From a virus: 22,405 nt of DNA. Shown piece by piece: positions 13,001-21,457 of the stretch. Position numbers and translations under genes: made by a program. The notes beneath the pieces are model-generated. The model searched no databases. It had not been told where the DNA came from and saw nothing but the letters and a program-made list of their open reading frames with translations. Location: the IMG/VR virus record IMGVR_UViG_3300025146_000074, positions 1-22,405 of that record; one strand, given 5' to 3'. Numbering within the stretch: the first letter of the stretch is position 1; every line of letters begins with the position of its first letter.

Positions 13001-16000
13001 TTTATTGGCCCAGATGCGAGTTCAAATGGAACATAGAATGTCTGGGGGCTTCGTTGAGGGGGCGCGGGAAATTACGGTTTCCACCAAGGAATTAGAAAGC
13101 GCCGTGGAGACCGTGGAGAAATTAAAGCGAGAAATGGTCTATTTTGGGGAACAGGCCGGAGTAATAACTTTCGGTGGACTAGCCTTGAAGGAGGAAGTGG
13201 ATGACCTTCGTGAGGCTAGTGAGATAATTGAGAAATTGGCTGGCGGCAGGGGGCGGTCAATACGTCAAGACGTGTTGGAGGGATTCGTTAATCGGACGGG
13301 TTTAGGGGCCAGGGCAGAGGAACGGGACCCCTTCGGCCTGGGGTTCCCTATCGATGCTGAGGAAGTCAAAAGGAACCTCGCGGCCTTGATTCAGGCCCGC
13401 CGTATGAACGAGGAGAGCATCAAGAAAGGAACGCAGCACCTTAAGGATCAGACTGAGGCTGTAAGGAAGCTAAACAAGGATCAGAACGATCTGGTCCTCA
13501 TGATGAATGCGGAAATTGCGGCCATAAATGCGGAAGTGGCGGGGCTTAACGAATCAGAGCGTGCTAAATTCATGGCGGTGGCCACCAATAAGCTTCTCGA
13601 GAAGGCCACCAAGGACGGCACCCTGGCTTATCTCGAGGAGATAGACGCGATACGGAAGGTAGGTGAGGCGGCGGGTGGGTTGTTTGATGCTAGAAAGCGT
13701 CTCGCGGAATTTAAGAAGGCGGAGGAAGAAGCCCGTCAAGCTTTGATGGAGCCCTTTTTACAAGCCATAAGGTCAATTCAGGACGCCTTTGCCGATATGT
13801 TTAAGAGCATCTTTGACGGCGGCATTAATTCCGCTAAGGACTTTTCTAGGCGGATGTTTGACATATTTAAGGGTATGGCCGCGCAGATTGCGGCGGCGCT
13901 GGTACTCCGTCCCGTCCTGGGGGGAGTGGTAGGGGCCATAGGGGTTCCGGGCCTAGCCACGGCCCTCGGGTTTCCTACTCCGCTAGGTGGCGGAGGCGGT
14001 GGCGCGGCGGGAGGCGGTGGTGCGGCGGGAGGCGGTGGCCTTTTATCTTCCTTAAGCTCTCTGGGCGGGATCCTTTCTCTCGGACAAAGCACTATTTTAC
14101 AGGGTCTGGGGACCGATTTGGGCGTTTGGTTGTCGGGTGGGGCTGGAGCCTTTGACGTGGCGGCGGGCGAGGGGGCCTCTGGATTGGCAAGTTTCCTGCC
14201 CGGGGCTTTAGGCAACGCGGGCCTCAATGCTCCTTGGGCCATCGCAGGGTCGTTAGGGGCGAATCTTTTGGGTTTAACGAAACGAAATACCTTAAGCGGG
14301 GGGATCGGAGGCGGTATAGGAGGATTGTTGGGCGGAGCCTTCCTGGGGCCGTTGGGGGCGATCGGTGGCAGCTTCCTGGGAAGCGCGGTGGGCTCTCTGT
14401 TCGGTCCCGACAGGCGCAAGGTGACGGGGGCCAAAGTAGACGCCTCTACCGAAGCCCAGGTGGTGGAACTCGCTACCGGACTCTTGCAATCCCTTGGCCT
14501 TCCCTCCGCCGGAGGCCGCGAAACTTTCGGATCATCGACGTGGATAGGCAATCTCGCCCGTAACATGGGGGAGGGGAACATACCGGGGTCCGTACAAGGG
14601 GCTTTTAATTTCGGTTTCCAGCAGATTCTTCGGGCATCCGAGGAGTTTAAGTCCCTAGGCGAAGTGATAAACCGCATCAACTTCATAGACGTGGAACAGA
14701 CCATTAAAGATGTACAATTCGCTATGGCTTTCATGGCGGAGGACTTCGCCCTAGGGAAGGAAGAGATATCAGATGCCAAGAAGGCCCTGGACGCAATAAA
14801 CGGGGCGTTTGAGGAAGCTAGGCCCGTCGTAGAACGCCTGGGGCTGAGCCTCCAAAAACTCACTGACGCACAGTCAAAGGCCATATCGAAGCTGCAAGAG
14901 GATTTCAATGAGGCCGTTAGACTTCAAATCCTGGCTCTAGAGGACCCTTTGGCCCTGGCCTTGGAGGAGCAGGAAAAGGTGGCCAAGGAGAGGCTCCGGA
15001 ATGCGGAAGATTTGGGGATCGATCTCCTGGACGTAACAAGGCTCAATGAATTAGAACGCCTTAACATAATGAAGGAAAGTAACGACAAAATCCTTGAGGA
15101 GGAGCGTAAGGCGTCGGAGGAGAGGCAGAAGCTGGTAGACGATCTTATTAAATCTATTAATGGAGCTAGAGACTCCGTTCAATCCTCCCTCATAAAGCTT
15201 ACGGGAAGCGCGGAATCTCCCCTCGGAACGCTACCTGCTCTCGCCGTGGCCCAGGGAGAGTTTCTTAAGGTAAGGGCCAGGGCATTTGCTGGCGACCCCG
15301 AGGCTATGGGGGAGTTGGGTGCGGCGGGGGAGAATCTTCTTTCATTAAGCAGGCAAGCTTTCTCTTCAACCCCAAGATTTTTCGAGGATTTTAACTACGT
15401 AATAAGTACCCTTAGAGAAGCGATCACCGCTACCGAAGCCGTGATGCCGGAGGACCCCGCCCAGAAGCTGATAACCCAGATAGAATTGCAAACGCAGGGG
15501 CTTCTCTCGGCCATAGGAGGGCAGACCGGAATAATTGAGAACAGCGCCAAGAAGCAATTTGATGAGGCTCTCAAGCAGACGGGGGCCATTAAGGACGTTT
15601 CCGGGAACGTTCTGATTTCTGCCCAAAACAATTCCGCTGGATTGCGGAGGGTGTCCACGGACGTTAGCCAAGGGTTGCTCCCCATCGAACGCAACACGGG
15701 TCTCCTTCCCGTCAAGATAGAAGACGTTGAGAAGGCCATATCTCCTCTGGCGGGAGCGATATCCGCCATGTCCACTTCAATAGCTCTTCTGGCCGCCTCC
15801 TCCGGTGGGGCCACCAGTAACACCATTTTGAATGCCCTAGTGTCCATTACCACCGCTCTTAATACTTTCTTCCCCTTCTTGTCCAACTCCCTTTTCCAGA
15901 TGACCTCGCCCGCCTTGGGGCTGCAATGGTTGGTCAACTTAGGAAATATAAGGGTACCCGCGTTCAAGGATGAGGGATCATTCAGAGTAGGGGGATATGG

Positions 16001-16238
16001 TGGCCCCGATAGCCAGTTCGTTCCATTTTGGGCCACGCCGGGGGAGAGAGTATCTGTAACGCACGGGCCGGAGGACGGTGAGACCGTTGAGATGCTTAGG
16101 GCGATAGGTAAGGCTATCGAGAGGGGAAATAACGACGCGGAGGAGCGGGAGGCCATTCTTAGAAAAGAGATTCGAGAATTGAGAGAAGTAGTGAGAAGGC
16201 AGCAGAATTCCTTGGATAGACTTATAACCAAAGTATAG
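10068..16238 (+). CDS. Tape measure protein
   Basis: A 2056-residue tail-length ruler, scaffolded by G/GT, that runs inside the tail tube and is likely ejected with the DNA. Residues 1-460 are long charged heptad-rich helices. Hydrophobic stretches at about 483-505 and 830-875 look membrane-active. Residues about 510-690 match the TP901-type tape-measure domain (FEKGLVGVRKTT, then GVTATQSLAMGTALAQLGANAESGSTAVGRLFAKM). More coiled coil follows, then hydrophobic Gly/Ala-rich segments at 1270-1350 and 1405-1446 with a polyglycine hinge at 1306-1324. Residues 1650-1800 are again coiled coil. The C-terminus carries SQFVPFWATPGERVSVT and a final helix (2015-2050). The GTG start follows AGGGGG. At about 0.15 nm per residue the tail would be roughly 300 nm. 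No lysozyme-type or metalloprotease motif was seen. Confidence 0.95.
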   Translation: MPTIKIGIRLPTAGISADSKLARDQLRLIAREAQTTANSLRKSAVGMSDPITRVAEAAVFAAASFRELKLAAQELKNTGAGTFFNKILADAVHTHGKIENISRALERSRVDMLRNLDVMFKGQLNQITEVARQINQTAVKTFDALEKVREKESLGGDPLRRKGQPGTTAADVQRMSLELEEETARKKVRINAAKDEALVRQEHITRGEIAKINKRFTDAEFKLKASLREEDLKRAIESNRIITEKNVEAEKQKLALSKSNIEAGRSAELERVDRARIERLKEVAKAQNELNVETAKEEAQLVTAKVASGELDKAHTSLARQKIRLTELVANEKITQEEANKQYELTKTRLLSVGDAQNASGKKMVRAVKDQSTAIDEFNVREARRAILLGQGSAAQLKFAQVQRDLNKDVHAGLLTQDAANDRMVRARKVFFGGAEAVGATQRRLQGLRGELNEVGRVMRIALGPLSRAASAVTNFGILIESTSIKMAVAVGGFLLMAFGAVKAAKAYIEFEKGLVGVRKTTDLSAAGMEVLSDNFLRMSTRVNIGASELSGIAQIAGQMGIRGVEDIASFTEAIAILTKTTSLTGPDAATKIAQLLSITNEAANTAPRLASVIVDLGNKFAANESRIVEFGVDVARVGAAFGVTATQSLAMGTALAQLGANAESGSTAVGRLFAKMNEAIDEGGIRLQQFAEITDRSTLQFTELFRKDAMGAVLEFIKGLNLLQKQGASTAQVLKDLEIGGFREIKSLLPLAKGYQVAAQAQRDASTAFRDGKKHLTELEIANKSFGASVDFVGRKLNVIAVEIGRDLLPVMRALTGSLNWVLDHQLAIETAILTIATAFAAWAAAANANPFLRAVSIGAAIISSIPVLARLMKELGGKGSLEGGKAIIDELKIQQQQIGVATEQNLASIQKNLEVAVAYRDKIEGVISVLQKKMETPKIGSSFGVTAGGGLMVGAERAKIQSEIKSLRGEADELDVLLAQMRVQMEHRMSGGFVEGAREITVSTKELESAVETVEKLKREMVYFGEQAGVITFGGLALKEEVDDLREASEIIEKLAGGRGRSIRQDVLEGFVNRTGLGARAEERDPFGLGFPIDAEEVKRNLAALIQARRMNEESIKKGTQHLKDQTEAVRKLNKDQNDLVLMMNAEIAAINAEVAGLNESERAKFMAVATNKLLEKATKDGTLAYLEEIDAIRKVGEAAGGLFDARKRLAEFKKAEEEARQALMEPFLQAIRSIQDAFADMFKSIFDGGINSAKDFSRRMFDIFKGMAAQIAAALVLRPVLGGVVGAIGVPGLATALGFPTPLGGGGGGAAGGGGAAGGGGLLSSLSSLGGILSLGQSTILQGLGTDLGVWLSGGAGAFDVAAGEGASGLASFLPGALGNAGLNAPWAIAGSLGANLLGLTKRNTLSGGIGGGIGGLLGGAFLGPLGAIGGSFLGSAVGSLFGPDRRKVTGAKVDASTEAQVVELATGLLQSLGLPSAGGRETFGSSTWIGNLARNMGEGNIPGSVQGAFNFGFQQILRASEEFKSLGEVINRINFIDVEQTIKDVQFAMAFMAEDFALGKEEISDAKKALDAINGAFEEARPVVERLGLSLQKLTDAQSKAISKLQEDFNEAVRLQILALEDPLALALEEQEKVAKERLRNAEDLGIDLLDVTRLNELERLNIMKESNDKILEEERKASEERQKLVDDLIKSINGARDSVQSSLIKLTGSAESPLGTLPALAVAQGEFLKVRARAFAGDPEAMGELGAAGENLLSLSRQAFSSTPRFFEDFNYVISTLREAITATEAVMPEDPAQKLITQIELQTQGLLSAIGGQTGIIENSAKKQFDEALKQTGAIKDVSGNVLISAQNNSAGLRRVSTDVSQGLLPIERNTGLLPVKIEDVEKAISPLAGAISAMSTSIALLAASSGGATSNTILNALVSITTALNTFFPFLSNSLFQMTSPALGLQWLVNLGNIRVPAFKDEGSFRVGGYGGPDSQFVPFWATPGERVSVTHGPEDGETVEMLRAIGKAIERGNNDAEEREAILRKEIRELREVVRRQQNSLDRLITKV
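13992..14039 (+). repeat. Tandem 18-bp repeats in tape measure gene
   Basis: Two complete copies (13992-14009 and 14010-14027) of GGAGGCGGTGGYGCGGCG and a 12-base third copy (14028-14039) encode GGGGAAGGGGAAGGGG. The copies differ at one base. The repeat makes a flexible Gly/Ala hinge between two hydrophobic segments. Confidence 0.85.
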
Positions 16239-16250
16239 GGGACGGAAAAC

Positions 16251-17204
16251 ATGACCCTAGTATACGCGGACAGGGTTCAACAGACGACTCAGACCGAAGG
16301 GACTATTACATATTCATTGGACGCCACCATTCCTGACGGGAAACAGTCTATCCTTGCCGCCGTAGGGGACGGAAACACTTTTTATTATACCGTGGAGGAT
16401 GGAGATAATTGGGAAGTGGGCCTAGGGACGATACATGCTGGGACCCCCAACACCGTTGAAAGAACGACAATACTTAAGTCCAGTCAGAGTGATTCTTCAG
16501 TAAACTGGGGGGTTGGAACCAGAAACATATTTTTAGGGCTTCCAGCGGATGTCGCCAACTCCATTTTTAGTGAAGTTGTGGGATTTGTGGTGAACCTTTC
16601 CTCCCCCAACGGTAGGACGTTCACCAGGAGGTCTATCGCGGCTGGAGACGGTATAGGGGTGGTGAACGGAGACGGTCAGAGCGGGAGCCCCACCATCACC
16701 TCCACCTCGAGGGTCTTGAACCGCGACGTTACCGCAAGATCAGTAGATAACACGGTGACTGAAACGTCTATATACTCCTTTTCGGTCCCCGCCAGCACCC
16801 TAGGGACGGATAAAAAATTGAGGTTGACCGTATTCGGTGAGATAAGAAACTCCTTTGGCGCGGCAACGTTCGCGGTAAGGGGGAAATATGGGGCCACTAC
16901 GTTCAGTACGTTCTCCTCCCTTAGCAACGCCGTTGAAGCGACGGGCAGAGCCATAAAGATGGTCTTTGAGATAGCGGCGTTTAACTCCGCTAATGCTCAG
17001 ATCGGTGTAGGAGAGCTTAACGTAGGAGCAAATGGGGGATTCGGAGGCTCCGCCACAGGGTTCGGAGCCGTGGGCCACACGATAAAGACCGATATGGCCG
17101 AGGACAGTGCCTTATCCAAAACCCTTGAGGTTACGGTGCAGCACGACACCGCCGACCCCAGCATTGAATTCATTTCGAGCGGTGCCATCCTGGAGCTAGT
17201 GTAA
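16251..17204 (+). CDS. Tail fibre/tip protein with virion-anchor domain
   Basis: A 317-residue protein in two parts. Residues 1-100 are a beta-rich anchor domain (DRVQQTTQTEGTITYSLD, then YYTVEDGDNWEVGLGT and TVERTTILKSSQSDSSVNW). The same domain starts the protein at 19757, and it is frequent at the N-terminus of phage tail fibres. Residues 115-160 include a fibre-like linker (GDGIGVVNGDGQSGSPTI). Residues 170-317 form a beta-sandwich tip (DNTVTETSIYSFSVPASTLGTDKKLRLTVFGEI), a module recurrent in phage fibres. A receptor-binding or capping role is likely. The ATG follows AGGGGACGG. Its stop abuts the next start directly. Confidence 0.7.
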   Translation: MTLVYADRVQQTTQTEGTITYSLDATIPDGKQSILAAVGDGNTFYYTVEDGDNWEVGLGTIHAGTPNTVERTTILKSSQSDSSVNWGVGTRNIFLGLPADVANSIFSEVVGFVVNLSSPNGRTFTRRSIAAGDGIGVVNGDGQSGSPTITSTSRVLNRDVTARSVDNTVTETSIYSFSVPASTLGTDKKLRLTVFGEIRNSFGAATFAVRGKYGATTFSTFSSLSNAVEATGRAIKMVFEIAAFNSANAQIGVGELNVGANGGFGGSATGFGAVGHTIKTDMAEDSALSKTLEVTVQHDTADPSIEFISSGAILELV

Positions 17205-18941
17205 ATGTTTAGTAGAGTAGCCTTCTCGGTACTTCCTTTCTCGGTACTTCCGGACGAGGATGATCTATCTATACCTAGCTCCCTGTCCCTTATATTGGCT
17301 GACCGGGATGCGGATTTATTGTTTTTATTGGTGGGGGAACCCTTGGCCCTAGGATCCACGGTCCACGGAGGCCTTCCCCTCTCTGGCATGTCGGTCCCAG
17401 GCATGTCGCTAGAGGACGAGGAGTACTCCGTAGAAGGTAGCATAGTCCTGATAGCCGATAAGGAGTTTCATACGGAGCCGGAAGATGACCCTGCCAATAA
17501 AACGGCTAGCCCCCGGTTGATTCAACCTTTCAATTTTAGGATTGATGTACCCTTATTTAATTCTGGAGAATCTAGAGGAAGGTCTGCCATAGGTAACGTT
17601 GACATAATGAATGATGACGGGGGGATCGATAGCTTAATGGACGTAGTGTGGGTAGGCAGGACGGTCAGGATTAAGGTCGGTGGAACCACGAACGTAGGAA
17701 AATGGAACGAAAGGACTTTGACGTACTCGGAAATGGAGACGATATTTAAAGGGACGGTAGAAACCGTATCCTGGGACGAGTCTAAGATAACTCTTGGCAT
17801 CCGGGATTCCTCCTCCCGGTTGAATAAACCCATCCAATCCTTGGTCTATTCTGGGTCTGGAGATTTTGAGGGAGACGCGGACCTCGCGGGTAAGAACAAG
17901 CCTATGTCTTTTGGCCGAGTGTTTAATGCCTCCCCCGCGTTGGTGAATAAAGTTAACAACGTGTTTCAAGCCCATTACAGGTCCATGCAATCCGTGGACG
18001 AAATCAGGGACCAGGGATTGCCTTTAGTATCGGACGGAGATATCACTGATTCGAGCCTAGGACTCTCCAGCGTCTTAGATTGGACCCCCGTTGCGGCCCA
18101 CTATATAACCGACCTCAACTTAGGGCTAATACGCCTCGGGAACGCCGCAGCCGGAAAGGTTACTTTTGATGGGCATGGGGACAATGAAGGGTCTTATATA
18201 GACACATTGATTGAAATATTTAGGAGGGTCGCGGTTACGTTTGGAGCGGTATCGGACCCGGATGAAATAGATGTCAATGCCTTCACCCTTGCCCTGCTGA
18301 GAGAATCTTCCGAGGCCGGACTATTCGTAGGAACGGAGCCTAGAGACATTTCTGACGTTCTGGACGAATTAATGTTTAGTGCGGATGGCTGGTGGTCGTT
18401 CACCAGAGAGGGTACCCTCACCGTAGGCATATTTAGGGACCCGGATGGAGAGGTTGCCACAAGAACCGTAACGGATACCGTCATAGAAAACTTCTCCTTA
18501 GCGAAGGAGGAGGCTGGGCAGCCCGCATGGAGATACGCTTTGGGATATAAGAGGAACTGGTCTCCCCAGACCAGAGATGAGCTTGCTGACACCGTTACGG
18601 CCTCCAATAGAGAATTATACTCAGAGGAGTATCGGTACGTCTCCTTCTCAAAGTCCTCTCTCAGGAGCATATACACCGAAGCTAAGGATGTTAAGGTGGG
18701 GAGCTTGCTATATGACCAGACGGAGGCTCAGACCCAGGTTAACCAGAGGGGGGCCAGAGACTCTGGAAAGAGGAGAAAGTATAAGTTGAGGTTGTCCAGA
18801 GACTTATTCCAATACCGGGTAGGTCAGGTGATAACTTTGGTGTATGATAGGTTCGGGCTAGAGAATGGAAAGAACTTTTTCGTAACAGCCGTAGTTGAGA
18901 ACGCGGTCACTAGGATAACGGAATTGGAGATACTGGGATGA
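17205..18941 (+). CDS. Tail tip / baseplate hub-like protein
   Basis: A 578-residue protein. After a short N-terminal segment with a duplicated FSVLP comes a long linker, then SIVLIADKEFHTEPEDDPANKTASPRLIQPFNFRIDVP (about 78-120) and RSAIGNVDIMNDDGGIDSLMDVVWVGRTVRI (about 127-160). The latter follows the 'G-x-I-x-I-x-N-x-D-G-x-(F/I)-D-x-L' pattern of a tail-tip family that I associate with siphovirus hub or wedge proteins. Later blocks are LAGKNKPMSFGRVFNASPALV (about 228-248) and a C-terminal beta region (FQYRVGQVITLVYDRFGLENGKNFFVTAVVENAVTRITELEIL), similar to the final OB-like strands of hub proteins. Position between tape measure and fibre genes fits. The ATG at 17205 follows the previous stop with no gap, and the end overlaps the next gene by four bases. 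Confidence 0.65.
   Translation: MFSRVAFSVLPFSVLPDEDDLSIPSSLSLILADRDADLLFLLVGEPLALGSTVHGGLPLSGMSVPGMSLEDEEYSVEGSIVLIADKEFHTEPEDDPANKTASPRLIQPFNFRIDVPLFNSGESRGRSAIGNVDIMNDDGGIDSLMDVVWVGRTVRIKVGGTTNVGKWNERTLTYSEMETIFKGTVETVSWDESKITLGIRDSSSRLNKPIQSLVYSGSGDFEGDADLAGKNKPMSFGRVFNASPALVNKVNNVFQAHYRSMQSVDEIRDQGLPLVSDGDITDSSLGLSSVLDWTPVAAHYITDLNLGLIRLGNAAAGKVTFDGHGDNEGSYIDTLIEIFRRVAVTFGAVSDPDEIDVNAFTLALLRESSEAGLFVGTEPRDISDVLDELMFSADGWWSFTREGTLTVGIFRDPDGEVATRTVTDTVIENFSLAKEEAGQPAWRYALGYKRNWSPQTRDELADTVTASNRELYSEEYRYVSFSKSSLRSIYTEAKDVKVGSLLYDQTEAQTQVNQRGARDSGKRRKYKLRLSRDLFQYRVGQVITLVYDRFGLENGKNFFVTAVVENAVTRITELEILG
17223..17252 (+). repeat. Tandem 15-bp duplication
   Basis: TTCTCGGTACTTCC occurs at 17223-17236 and again at 17238-17251, an exact in-frame 15-base step that duplicates FSVLP at the start of the hub-like protein. 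Confidence 0.85.
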
Positions 18942-19744
18942 GCAACATTCTGATAGCGACCCCTATATTCTCGGATTTGGGAGTAATCACCGCCGGGTCC
19001 CAGACCGCCGATATGAATGCGGAAAACTTGCTAAAGATACAACCCACGGATGTTCTCAGGGCGGTGGATCTGAACAACGTTTACGTGGTCGAGGATCTCT
19101 TGGCTGCAAAGACTATAAATCTGGCAGCCCTCATGTTTCATAACGGCACCAGCGCCTCCCAATGGAGGGTGAGGGCTGCGACCTCCGAAGCGAACCTCAC
19201 CGCCGCCCCAGGATACGACAGTGGACTGGTTGACATGTGGGGGAAGTCAGGGTTAGACGACGACGGGTGGGAGAAGTATCACTCGTTCATGTGGTTTGGT
19301 AACCTCCCTAAGACGTACCAATGGTGGAGAATAGACGTTTCCGACCTCTCTAACCCCGCAGGGTATTTCCAAGCCGGTAGGCTTTACCTTTCCAACGCCT
19401 TCGTTCCCACCATAAACGCCGCATACGGTTGGGGGACTGGGATCAGGGAGAACTCCTCCAGGTCCCAGACTTCGGGGTCCAACACGTTTAGCGCCTCAAG
19501 GAAGGTTTCCAGGGTCCATAATTTTACCCTACCCTTCCTGTCGGAAGATGAAATGTACGGTAACGTGCACAAGATAGAGAGGCTCAGGGGAAACTCTAGG
19601 GACGTGTTGGTGCACTTTGACGTTGAGAACGGCGACAGGATCATGGATTGGGCTTATTACGGGCTTATGAACATAAAGGGGGAAATCAATAACCCCGTAT
19701 TCGAACAGTATGAAAAAAAATTTGAAATAGAGGAAATCTTGTAG
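18938..19744 (+). CDS. Beta-rich tail tip protein
   Basis: A 268-residue protein of no firmly recognised family. The first half (about 25-150) has strand patterns of a galactose-binding/discoidin-like sandwich: TINLAALMFHNGTSASQWRVRAATSEANLT, then TYQWWRIDVSDLSNPAGYFQAGRLYLS. Such folds often bind glycans at phage tail tips. The second half (VHNFTLPFLSEDEMYGNVHKIERLRGNSRDVLVHFD) resembles C-terminal parts of phage tail proteins encoded next to the hub. The ATG overlaps the hub gene's stop (ATGA). Glycan binding is inferred from fold pattern. Confidence 0.55.
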   Translation: MSNILIATPIFSDLGVITAGSQTADMNAENLLKIQPTDVLRAVDLNNVYVVEDLLAAKTINLAALMFHNGTSASQWRVRAATSEANLTAAPGYDSGLVDMWGKSGLDDDGWEKYHSFMWFGNLPKTYQWWRIDVSDLSNPAGYFQAGRLYLSNAFVPTINAAYGWGTGIRENSSRSQTSGSNTFSASRKVSRVHNFTLPFLSEDEMYGNVHKIERLRGNSRDVLVHFDVENGDRIMDWAYYGLMNIKGEINNPVFEQYEKKFEIEEIL

Positions 19745-19756
19745 GAGGGGTTCAAA

Positions 19757-21457
19757 ATGTACTTATCCGTAGGGAACAAGGCCCGGGAAAAGACCTCCAC
19801 GTCCGGGCCCGGTACGTATAGTTTGGATGGAATCGTCAGTACTTCCTACATCACTCTGGCCTCAGCCCTCATCGCCACCATGGGTGGAAGCGGCCCATGG
19901 TTGATGGTACCATATCACGTTACCGATGGAATCGACTATGAAATCGGATACGGCACCCTCACGGATGACGTGGTGGATACCTTGACCCGGGAAAGGATAG
20001 TCGAGTCCTCCAACAGCAACAACGCCGTCAGCTGGCTGTCAACGGTAAAGACCGTAATCCTCGGGTTCCCCCCGGCACAATGGATGAGGTTAATGTCCGG
20101 CGTCAGCCCCCGTTTGGCCCTGAACGATAATGGATCGGCGGTGGCAGCTGGGGAATTGGTGAAGGTGGACTCTCCTGAGAACAGTTTCATGAAGACCGTG
20201 GCGGGGGACGAAGGCACCCACAATAAATACAGCGTCTCGGCCTGGGGGTCGGACAACGCCGCATATGACCTTCTCGTCTCATTGGGGTATGTTGTAGTGA
20301 ACTGCGTGGGCACCCCGGTCATCGGTGAAGGCGTATCGGCCTCAGGGACGGCCGGGAAAGTTAAGACAGCAGTTACTGGAGATTTTGTAATTGGTTACGT
20401 TGTCAAGACGGCTGGCCTAACGAATCAAGTTGGCGTTGTGATGTGCGGATGGCGCGAATCAAACATACTTAAGGAGCACAATGCTGCTGGTACTCACAAG
20501 CCCACAGAAACAATAGCTTCCCTTGGTCTCGCCCGCAAGAACTTCGTCATCAACGGCGCCGCCGACGTGATGCAGGTGGGGGCCTATACCCTTGTTAAGG
20601 ATGTGTATGGCCAAGGCCCCGACATGTTCATGGGAATGGCTACCGGGACGGCGGTAAGTGCAGGCACGTTTTCCAGAACTACTGGCGTAGTTGGGACAAC
20701 GGACCAGTACGCTTTTCACTTTTCAAGCATTACGCTTACTGGCTCTGGCATCATTTATCTTAGGGGAAGAATCGAAGCTCAGGATTGTTACAGTCTCAAA
20801 AACGCTACATGTACTTTCTCTTGCCTAGTTAAACATGACGTGGGCTCGAATGTCAACTTCACCCTCTACGTCCGTAAGGCAAATGTAAGCAACAACTTTT
20901 CGGCAGTAACTGAAATTGGAAACAGTGGAGCCACGGCGGTTGTCACGGCAACCAGTACTCGGCTTACTTTTACTGTGGCGATGGGCAACGCTTCAAACGG
21001 CGTTGAACTTGAGATCAAGGCTGAGGTTGGAGCTGTTACCACGAAAAACGTCTACATTGGTGAAGTCCAGCTTGAGAAGGGCTCCGAGCGGACGGATTTC
21101 GAACGAATGCCGGTGGCACTGACCCGGGTAATGTGCCAGCGGTACTGGCAGCAGAGCTACAACGATGCAACGGCGGCAGGGACTTCTACGCAGGTTGGTG
21201 TTGTGGAAATGGTTGACCCGATAATGAGTGGAGAATTCTTTGTTCGATTTGGCATTCCGATGAGAACTACACCGACGGTTATATCTTACAGTCGAACAGG
21301 GGCTAGCGGAAAATATCGCGATGAATCTAGTAGTGCTGACTTTGATGCTACGCCAGCGCGAATAGGGCAGAATGGATTCGTTAATCAGTTTGCTACGTCG
21401 GGGGCTGCGGATGAAACAAAGTCCTTCCACTACACCGCCGACGCGAGGCTCCTATGA
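19757..21457 (+). CDS. Tail fibre / receptor-binding protein
   Basis: A 566-residue modular fibre. Residues 1-110 are the anchor domain shared with the protein at 16251 (TYSLD at 20-24, YEIGYGT at 61-67, then RERIVESS and ILGFPP). Residues 115-235 are a beta domain with turns like those of small cement proteins (IGEGVSASGTAGKVK). Residues 255-470 form a carbohydrate-binding-module-like sandwich, from KNFVINGAADVMQVG to VYIGEVQLEKGSERTDFERMP, the usual fibre 'G-x-x-Q-L-E-x-G-x-x-x-T-x-F-E' end. The C-terminal 95 residues (MCQRYWQQSY) are the variable tip. The ATG follows GGAGGGG. From about 20350 onward the third codon positions become more A/T-rich, suggesting the distal part was exchanged by recombination. 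It probably recognises a host surface glycan. Confidence 0.78.
   Translation: MYLSVGNKAREKTSTSGPGTYSLDGIVSTSYITLASALIATMGGSGPWLMVPYHVTDGIDYEIGYGTLTDDVVDTLTRERIVESSNSNNAVSWLSTVKTVILGFPPAQWMRLMSGVSPRLALNDNGSAVAAGELVKVDSPENSFMKTVAGDEGTHNKYSVSAWGSDNAAYDLLVSLGYVVVNCVGTPVIGEGVSASGTAGKVKTAVTGDFVIGYVVKTAGLTNQVGVVMCGWRESNILKEHNAAGTHKPTETIASLGLARKNFVINGAADVMQVGAYTLVKDVYGQGPDMFMGMATGTAVSAGTFSRTTGVVGTTDQYAFHFSSITLTGSGIIYLRGRIEAQDCYSLKNATCTFSCLVKHDVGSNVNFTLYVRKANVSNNFSAVTEIGNSGATAVVTATSTRLTFTVAMGNASNGVELEIKAEVGAVTTKNVYIGEVQLEKGSERTDFERMPVALTRVMCQRYWQQSYNDATAAGTSTQVGVVEMVDPIMSGEFFVRFGIPMRTTPTVISYSRTGASGKYRDESSSADFDATPARIGQNGFVNQFATSGAADETKSFHYTADARLL

Noticed and set aside
13778-14908. A 376-codon Pro/Ala-rich open frame on the - strand
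   Set aside because: It is the mirror of the Gly/Ala-rich part of the tape measure gene. The polyproline runs are the reverse complement of glycine codons.
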